Origin: Gammaproteobacteria bacterium
GTDB lineage: Bacteria > Pseudomonadota > Gammaproteobacteria > Eutrophobiales > Eutrophobiaceae
Direction of reading: 5' to 3'
Assembly (NCBI GenBank): GCA_003250975.1
Contig: QKIY01000004.1
Location: forward strand, 1 to 64,000
Length of the DNA stretch: 64,000 nucleotides
Under the pieces are notes generated by a model that saw only the letters and a program-made list of their open reading frames with translations, was not told where the DNA came from and searched no databases. Of this stretch, positions 58,974 through 64,000 are shown piece by piece (within the stretch, counting starts at the first letter, position 1; each line of letters opens with the position of its first letter). The position numbers and the translations under genes are program-made.

Positions 58974-59501
58974 TTATTTTTCCAGCAGTCTGGGCATCAA
59001 TTCAACAAGATTACAGGGCCGTGTACGGTAATCCAGCTGCTTAATGATAAGCTGATCCCAGGCGGTAGCGCAGGCATTCGTAGAACCCGGCAGGCAGAAG
59101 ATGAAAGTACCGTTACAAACTCCTGCGATAGTGCGCGACTGTATGGTGGAGGTCCCTATCTGCTCATAGGAGATGGCACGAAACGTTTCACCGAATCCCG
59201 GGATCTCCTTGTCCAGCAATACTGAAACCGCCTCAGGTGTACCATCGCGTCCAGTGATGCCTGTTCCTCCGGTTGTAATGATTGCCTGGACCGCATCATC
59301 GATACACCACTGTGTAATTACGGCGCGGATATTATAAATATTGTCTGGAACAATTTTTTTATCCTGGAGCCTGTGCCCAGCCTCCTGCAACCGGGAAACC
59401 AGCAAGTTCCCCGATTTATCATTTCCCTCGGTCCGTGTATCGGAAATAGTCAGTATGGCAATGCCCACTGGAATAAAGTCACGCGTTTGTTTTTCAGCCA
59501 T
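58974..59501 (-). CDS. moaB: Molybdenum cofactor biosynthesis protein MoaB
   Basis: The 175-residue MogA/MoaB-type protein binds molybdopterin and adenylates it. IAILTISDTRTEGNDKSGNL, then ITTGGTGITGRDGTPEAVSV, and FCLPGSTNACATAWDQLI are the characteristic lines, including the GGTG phosphate-binding turn. E. coli MoaB is trimeric or hexameric and its activity is questioned, but in many bacteria it replaces Mog. No other moa or moe genes are in the window. Confidence 0.95.
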   Translation of the reverse strand: MAEKQTRDFIPVGIAILTISDTRTEGNDKSGNLLVSRLQEAGHRLQDKKIVPDNIYNIRAVITQWCIDDAVQAIITTGGTGITGRDGTPEAVSVLLDKEIPGFGETFRAISYEQIGTSTIQSRTIAGVCNGTFIFCLPGSTNACATAWDQLIIKQLDYRTRPCNLVELMPRLLEK

Positions 59502-59557
59502 AATCCAGCCTTGTAAAGTAGGATATAATCAAAACCTGATGCAAATAGTACTGCAAG

Positions 59558-59971
59558 ATGACCCCTACACCCAAACGGAATGATCCTGAAAACGGGGCAA
59601 TTCGCCTCGACAAGTGGCTATGGTGTGCACGGTTTTATAAAACACGCAGTCTGGCAGCAGAAGCCATCCGGAACGGCAGGATCACTGTCAATGAGGTTCG
59701 TGCAAAACCGGCTAGGCTGGTTAAGACGGGGGATAATGTTGTCATCAGGCGTGGCCCTTTCAATTTTGATATTACGATAACATCCCTGTCAAAGAGCAGG
59801 AAATCTGCCAGGGAAGCCACCCGGCTATATACAGAAGACCCTCAAAGCCTTACCAAACGGGAAGAATTAACAGAACAGATCAAGCTCGACGCGGGACTTG
59901 GTCTGAAAACGAAGGGTAAACCCACAAAACGTGACCGGCGCGAAATAATCCGTCTCAAGAACAGGATCTAA
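59558..59971 (+). CDS. hslR: Heat-shock protein 15 (HslR), S4 RNA-binding domain
   Basis: The 137-residue protein has an N-terminal S4 domain, IRLDKWLWCARFYKTRSLAA and GRITVNEVRAKPARLVKTGD, and a basic C-terminal tail (KTKGKPTKRDRREIIRLK). Hsp15 binds free 50S subunits still carrying nascent chains and helps recycle stalled ribosomes under heat stress. Length is normal (E. coli 133). It runs convergent to the nitroreductase gene with 5 bases between. Confidence 0.95.
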   Translation: MTPTPKRNDPENGAIRLDKWLWCARFYKTRSLAAEAIRNGRITVNEVRAKPARLVKTGDNVVIRRGPFNFDITITSLSKSRKSAREATRLYTEDPQSLTKREELTEQIKLDAGLGLKTKGKPTKRDRREIIRLKNRI

Positions 59972-59976
59972 AAGAT

Positions 59977-60582
59977 CTAGATTTTATAGGCGTTACCCCA
60001 CCTTCCCTCAAAAAAATTATGTGCCAAGGGGTGACGTTGCCGATCAGAAAGTTCCCTTTCCCTGGTTTCCCCTTTAATCCTGTCCAGAGGCAGTTGGTAG
60101 CCAACTGCCATCATTGCCATAGGAATATATTGATCAGGTATGCCAAATAATTCCCGCGCCCTGTCAGCATTAAAACCTCCCATCTGATGAACCATTAAGC
60201 CCTGATCCGTTGCCTGCAGACACAGGCTGACAGCCGCGGCACCCGTATCATATTGTGCCCAGCGGTTCGACTTTCCATTTCTCGAAAACAGGGTGTCAGC
60301 AATCGAGAGAATCAATACGGGAGCATTGACCGCCCAGACCTGGTTGCCTTCTGACAGGCAGGAAAATGCATTATCCCAGCCGGTTTTATCATTGCGCCTG
60401 TCAAAAACGATAAAACGCCAGGGCTGATCCCCATAGCAAGACGGTGCCCAGCGAGCCGCTTCAAGCAAAGGAATTATTTCCTCCTTACTGACAGGTCTGT
60501 CAGGATCATAAGCTCTGCCACTCCATCTGCTTGCAATCAGATCATTAATATTTACTGATGTAGTCGCTTTTTTCTCTATCAT
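59977..60582 (-). CDS. Nitroreductase family protein
   Basis: A 201-residue FMN-dependent oxidoreductase. SRWSGRAYDPDRPVSKEEII, the ARWAPSCYGDQPWRFIVFDR flavin segment, and GGFNADRARELFGIPDQY are family marks. It would reduce nitro compounds, quinones or a specific cellular substrate using NAD(P)H; which one cannot be told. It is divergent from the moxR cluster with about 70 AT-rich bases between. Confidence 0.88.
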   Translation of the reverse strand: MIEKKATTSVNINDLIASRWSGRAYDPDRPVSKEEIIPLLEAARWAPSCYGDQPWRFIVFDRRNDKTGWDNAFSCLSEGNQVWAVNAPVLILSIADTLFSRNGKSNRWAQYDTGAAAVSLCLQATDQGLMVHQMGGFNADRARELFGIPDQYIPMAMMAVGYQLPLDRIKGETRERELSDRQRHPLAHNFFEGRWGNAYKI

Positions 60583-60656
60583 AATAATAATGTTTATTTA
60601 TCGAGTGTTAATAATTGTCTATAGTGTATGTGAAAAAACAGAAATCTTATTATCCC

Positions 60657-61589
60657 ATGGAACCAAACCAAATTTATCAAAGCCTGCATAATAACATTAC
60701 TTCGATAATCAGGGGTCAATCTCATTCGATTCGCATAATGCTGGCCGTGCTGTTTGCAGGGGGACATGTATTACTGGAAGATGTTCCCGGAACGGGGAAA
60801 ACCACCCTCGCGAAGGCCCTTGCACATTCTATCAATGCAAAATACCAGCGCATACAGTTTACTCCCGACCTCTTGCCGAGCGATATCCTAGGTGTTTCCA
60901 TATTTGATCAAGGTGCAAAAGAATTTAACTTCCATCAGGGGCCTATTTTTACCAATATATTACTTGCGGATGAAATCAACCGGGCATCTCCCCGCACCCA
61001 GTCTGCGCTGTTGGAAGCGATGGCGGAATCACAGGTCAGTATTGAAGGACAAGTATATCAACTTAACGAGCTGTTTTTCGTAATTGCAACACAAAACCCT
61101 GTTGAATTTCACGGTACATACCCCCTGCCCGAGGCACAAATGGACAGGTTTACCGTACGCCTAACGCTGGGTTATGTGTCACTGGAAGACGAATCTGCCA
61201 TGCTGGATGATCAGAAACATCATCACCCACTGGAAGACCTCAGGTCATGTATTACCATGCAGGATATCACCGGTATAAAAAACAAGATACCGGCAATCAG
61301 GATTTCCGAAGAAGTGAAAAATTATCTCCTCAGTATAGTGAGGGCAACAAGGGAGTCTGAAGGCGTGGTGATTGGAGCTAGTCCACGTGCCTCACTGGCT
61401 ATGATGAAAACCGCCCAGACCCTGGCATTATTTGACGGCCTGGAGTTTGTGACACCGGATCACATTCAGGAACTTGCGATACCTGTCATAGCCCACAGGC
61501 TGATAGTGGATCCACAGGCCCGATTTTCAGGCAAAACCGGCAGTAAAATACTTGAAAAAATTCTAGACACCATGCCCGTTCCCGCATAA
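60657..61589 (+). CDS. MoxR-family AAA+ ATPase
   Basis: A MoxR-type ATPase of about 310 residues from the ATG at 60657, chosen because MEPNQIYQSLHNNITSIIRG matches the usual N-terminus; TTG (60615) or GTG (60630) would add up to 14 residues. Walker A is EDVPGTGKTTLAKAL, Walker B LLADEINRASPRTQSALLE, sensor 1 VIATQNPVEFHGTYPLPEAQ. MoxR proteins act as chaperones for VWA or DUF58 partners, and such a gene lies next door. It is 9 bases before the DUF58 gene. Confidence 0.94.
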   Translation: MEPNQIYQSLHNNITSIIRGQSHSIRIMLAVLFAGGHVLLEDVPGTGKTTLAKALAHSINAKYQRIQFTPDLLPSDILGVSIFDQGAKEFNFHQGPIFTNILLADEINRASPRTQSALLEAMAESQVSIEGQVYQLNELFFVIATQNPVEFHGTYPLPEAQMDRFTVRLTLGYVSLEDESAMLDDQKHHHPLEDLRSCITMQDITGIKNKIPAIRISEEVKNYLLSIVRATRESEGVVIGASPRASLAMMKTAQTLALFDGLEFVTPDHIQELAIPVIAHRLIVDPQARFSGKTGSKILEKILDTMPVPA

Positions 61590-61598
61590 TAACCGGAT

Positions 61599-62954
61599 GT
61601 GATACGACGATTTATTTATAATATTTTCATACGCCTCTACAGGATCAGCAGGGGGATAAGGTACCGTTTTACTGATCCGGGACTGCTCATCGCTTCTGCT
61701 ATGATAGCCTCTGCTGTATTTGGCCTCGATACCCGGCAAACACATGCCTACCAAATATTCACGCTCCTTTTTATTCTGCTTGTGCTCGCCTTCATATCTG
61801 CTGGAACAAGAAGATTACAAGTAACTGTTACCAGGAAACTTCCAGACTTTTGTACAAGTGGTAGACCCGTCACTTATGAAATGGTTATTACAAACAGTAG
61901 TAACAAGCCTGTCAAAAACCTGACTATTATAGATGAACTGACAAATACCATTCCTGAATACGAGGAATTTACCGATTACAAGGATGAATCGGAGAAAAAT
62001 ATGAATATCTTTGACCGGTTTGTAGGTTATCCGAGAATGACCTCGCTCATTAGAAAAAAACGTGGTGCTGATATCAGACCAGAGACTATCGAATGTATAA
62101 ACAGCAGGGATAACGTTGAAAAAAACCTGACATTTTTGCCATTAAGGCGTGGCTACCTGTATTTTAACAGGACCATAATTGCAGGTAACGATCCGCTTGG
62201 GCTGGCAAGGAAACCTGTGCAGATCAGAAACAAACAATCGCTACTTGTACTGCCAAAACAGTATCGCATGCCATCCATGTCCCTGCCTGGCAGCAGGAAA
62301 TACCAGCATGGTGGAATCAATCTCGCCAGCACCATTGGTGAATCCGGTGATTTCCATTCACTGAGGGATTATCGTCCCGGAGATCCCCTCAGAAAGATTC
62401 ATTGGCGTACATATGCGAAAAGAGATGAACCTGTTGTAAAGGAATTTCATGATGAATATTTCTCAAGAACGGGGCTGGTCCTGGATACGTTCCTGAACGG
62501 CAAGGACAACCTGATCTTCGAAGAGGCTGTATCCATAGCAACAAGCATCATCCTCTCATATAAACAACAGGAATCCCTGCTTGATCTGATGTTTATAAAG
62601 GACAAGGCTTACCGAACCACTGCAGGCAGAAGCCTTGGGGACGAAAGAAAATTGATAGAAATACTTGCCTGTGTTGAGCCTGAAAGAAATGGCCAATTTA
62701 TTGATCTGTTGCAACTAGTACTTCAATACAGCCACGAGACAAGCAGCTTTGTTTTTGTCTTGCTTGACTGGGATGATACGAGAAAACAAGCAGTCAGGGA
62801 ATTCATATCACGCGGAATCCCTGTATTTATAATATACATCAATTCAGGAAAGGCTTCTGAGTTTAATGATTTTGATTGCATGGAAGTAAGAACTGATAAC
62901 TTCTGGATACTGGAAGCTGGCAACATACAAAATTCGCTGGACACGTTACGTTGA
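61599..62954 (+). CDS. DUF58 domain protein (GTG start)
   Basis: A 451-residue protein with a basic N-terminus and two nearby hydrophobic segments (about 30-70), then a periplasm-facing or cytosolic domain containing the DUF58 signature YRPGDPLRKIHWRTYAKR (about 257-274) and a VWA-like C-terminal part. The start is GTG at 61599. It belongs to the moxR-DUF58-transglutaminase operon known from Pseudomonas (PA2875-PA2873), where the membrane transglutaminase is essential. Function unknown. Confidence 0.9.
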   Translation: MIRRFIYNIFIRLYRISRGIRYRFTDPGLLIASAMIASAVFGLDTRQTHAYQIFTLLFILLVLAFISAGTRRLQVTVTRKLPDFCTSGRPVTYEMVITNSSNKPVKNLTIIDELTNTIPEYEEFTDYKDESEKNMNIFDRFVGYPRMTSLIRKKRGADIRPETIECINSRDNVEKNLTFLPLRRGYLYFNRTIIAGNDPLGLARKPVQIRNKQSLLVLPKQYRMPSMSLPGSRKYQHGGINLASTIGESGDFHSLRDYRPGDPLRKIHWRTYAKRDEPVVKEFHDEYFSRTGLVLDTFLNGKDNLIFEEAVSIATSIILSYKQQESLLDLMFIKDKAYRTTAGRSLGDERKLIEILACVEPERNGQFIDLLQLVLQYSHETSSFVFVLLDWDDTRKQAVREFISRGIPVFIIYINSGKASEFNDFDCMEVRTDNFWILEAGNIQNSLDTLR

Positions 62955-62960
62955 ATTCCG

Positions 62961-64000
62961 ATGCAAAAGAACTACGTATTTTTACCCCCGATACCGCCAC
63001 TGATAACAGGACTCTCACTCATATTATGGGGCTGGCAATGCCATTTCATGGTATATGCAATATTTATGGCCCTGTTACTTGAATCGGCCAGAATAAATAA
63101 TTGGCGACTGCCGGTAACACAAAAGGAATTTAATCTCATTTCCGATGTGAGCAGTATTCTTTTCCTTTGTTTTATAATTTATGTTTTCACAACTCGGTCT
63201 TTTGAAGGCATATTTACCATATTATCAATCCTTCCCTTCCTGTTTTATTTATTAATACTTGCCCAAGCATATAGCACACGTGGAAATATAAGTGTCAGCA
63301 CATTATTTATCAGTCTCCGAAAAACAACAGGTCCTGAAAATGACCTAGGCATTGATATCAGCTACCCCTATTTCTTTGTCTGCATACTTGCCGCAAGTGC
63401 GGGCAACCATCATTCCCTGATTTTTTACCTATGTATCTCACTGTTAATTGCGCTGGCTCTGTGGTTCCTCAGGCCAAAATATTCAAACAAGGCAGCCTGT
63501 ATCATGTTGCTGTTAGTAACAATATCCCTATCCTACCCTGCGCACCAGGGACTGCAGTACCTGCAATCTGTAACCGAGTCGAGGATACTTACATGGTTTG
63601 AACGATTTTTAAATGAAAACCTAGACCCTAACCATGTATCAACGGCAATTGGTTCAGTTGGACGCCTGAAACTTTCTGACAGCATAAAGCTACGTGTCGA
63701 CACGCATGGGGAAAAACTGGAAAACGGTTTGCTGCTGAAGGAAGCTTCGTACAGTAATTACGGTTATGGTGCGTGGACTAATTTCGATCAGACATTCCGG
63801 ATAATTGATCCTGGAATTGACGGTAAACACTGGCAATTGGACAATCAATCTGGCAGCGATAAAAAGCTGACTATAAATTACAAACTGCCAGATAAAAAAG
63901 GTATTCTGCCTGTTCCTCACGGCACATCAGCTATTGATAACTTTTCAGCATTACAGGTTGATGTTGGCGACTTTGGTGCAGTTACAGTTGAATCCAGACC
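62961..64000 (+). CDS. Transglutaminase-type membrane protein (DUF3488/TgpA-like), cut by window end
   Basis: An open frame from the ATG at 62961 to the window edge (346 codons, no stop). The N-terminal part has about six hydrophobic helices, as in the DUF3488 part of TgpA. It then reads STAIGSVGRLKLSDSIKLRV (about 230-249), a recognisable segment before the transglutaminase core, which should lie beyond the window and is not seen. The order moxR-DUF58-this gene is the tgpA operon layout. The ribosome site before 62961 is weak. Confidence 0.82.
   Translation, partial: MQKNYVFLPPIPPLITGLSLILWGWQCHFMVYAIFMALLLESARINNWRLPVTQKEFNLISDVSSILFLCFIIYVFTTRSFEGIFTILSILPFLFYLLILAQAYSTRGNISVSTLFISLRKTTGPENDLGIDISYPYFFVCILAASAGNHHSLIFYLCISLLIALALWFLRPKYSNKAACIMLLLVTISLSYPAHQGLQYLQSVTESRILTWFERFLNENLDPNHVSTAIGSVGRLKLSDSIKLRVDTHGEKLENGLLLKEASYSNYGYGAWTNFDQTFRIIDPGIDGKHWQLDNQSGSDKKLTINYKLPDKKGILPVPHGTSAIDNFSALQVDVGDFGAVTVESR

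Overview
The window is a gene-dense bacterial chromosome segment that almost certainly comes from a gammaproteobacterium. The evidence is a full lipid A/LPS and Lol lipoprotein set, EF-P with both EpmA and EpmB, ParC/ParE, FtsK, single-gene PntA/PntB, and the order serS-(crcB)-rarA-lolA-ftsK-trxB...aat-bpt-infA, which I remember from Pseudomonas-type genomes. I cannot name the genus. I see no insertion sequence, prophage, CRISPR array, rRNA operon or intergenic gap over 300 bases.

Layout. 1-5.7 kb: a possible gene tail, tRNA-Ser(UGA), an MFS transporter, a YccA-like BI-1 protein and the pntAB transhydrogenase. 5.7-12.3 kb (minus): CPXCG protein, serS, DUF190, crcB, rarA, lolA, ftsK. 12.5-17.3 kb (plus): trxB, an NADPH:quinone reductase-like gene, an alpha/beta hydrolase coupled to an AbgT transporter, DUF1820. 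17.3-18.3 kb (minus): a histone-deacetylase-fold enzyme with a Tat-like signal. 18.4-21.8 kb (plus): a secreted unknown, a DUF482 acyltransferase-like gene, the N-degron transferases aat and bpt, infA. 21.8-29.7 kb (mostly minus): envelope cluster lolC-lolD and comEC-exbB-exbD-lpxK-ycaR-kdsB. 29.8-34 kb: tsaB, a membrane Ser/Thr kinase, cpdA, an O-methyltransferase. 34-38.5 kb: yoaA, epmA, efp and divergent epmB. 38.6-45 kb: a FimX-like response regulator with a Pro/Glu heptad repeat, parC, an unlisted 51-residue gene, parE. 45-47.6 kb (minus): rubrerythrin, Fe-S oxidoreductase, DUF3501. 47.7-53.5 kb: xseB, ispA, folE2, mazG, an HNH nuclease, an aminotransferase, a secreted unknown and an OprI/Lpp-like lipoprotein. 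53.5-60.6 kb: L,D-transpeptidase, an RND pump pair, moaB, hslR, nitroreductase. 60.6-64 kb: MoxR, DUF58 and the start of a transglutaminase-type membrane protein cut by the window edge.

Much of the window serves the envelope: lipoprotein sorting (LolA, LolCD), lipid A/KDO (LpxK, KdsB), energised TonB-like transport (ExbBD), and probable lipoprotein-to-peptidoglycan tethering (OprI-like lipoprotein facing an L,D-transpeptidase). A second theme is translation and proteostasis (SerS, IF-1, Aat/Bpt, EF-P with EpmA/B, TsaB, Hsp15).

No single spectacular new system is evident. The least explained pieces are the rubrerythrin/Fe-S/DUF3501 operon, the Tat-signal deacetylase, the 51-residue gene between parE and parC, the heptad-repeat FimX-like protein with its paired CTAATTAG sites, and the lipoprotein/transpeptidase pair. 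Coordinates are exact where start and stop codons were checked. Functions rest on motif and family recognition by eye, not on database searches.
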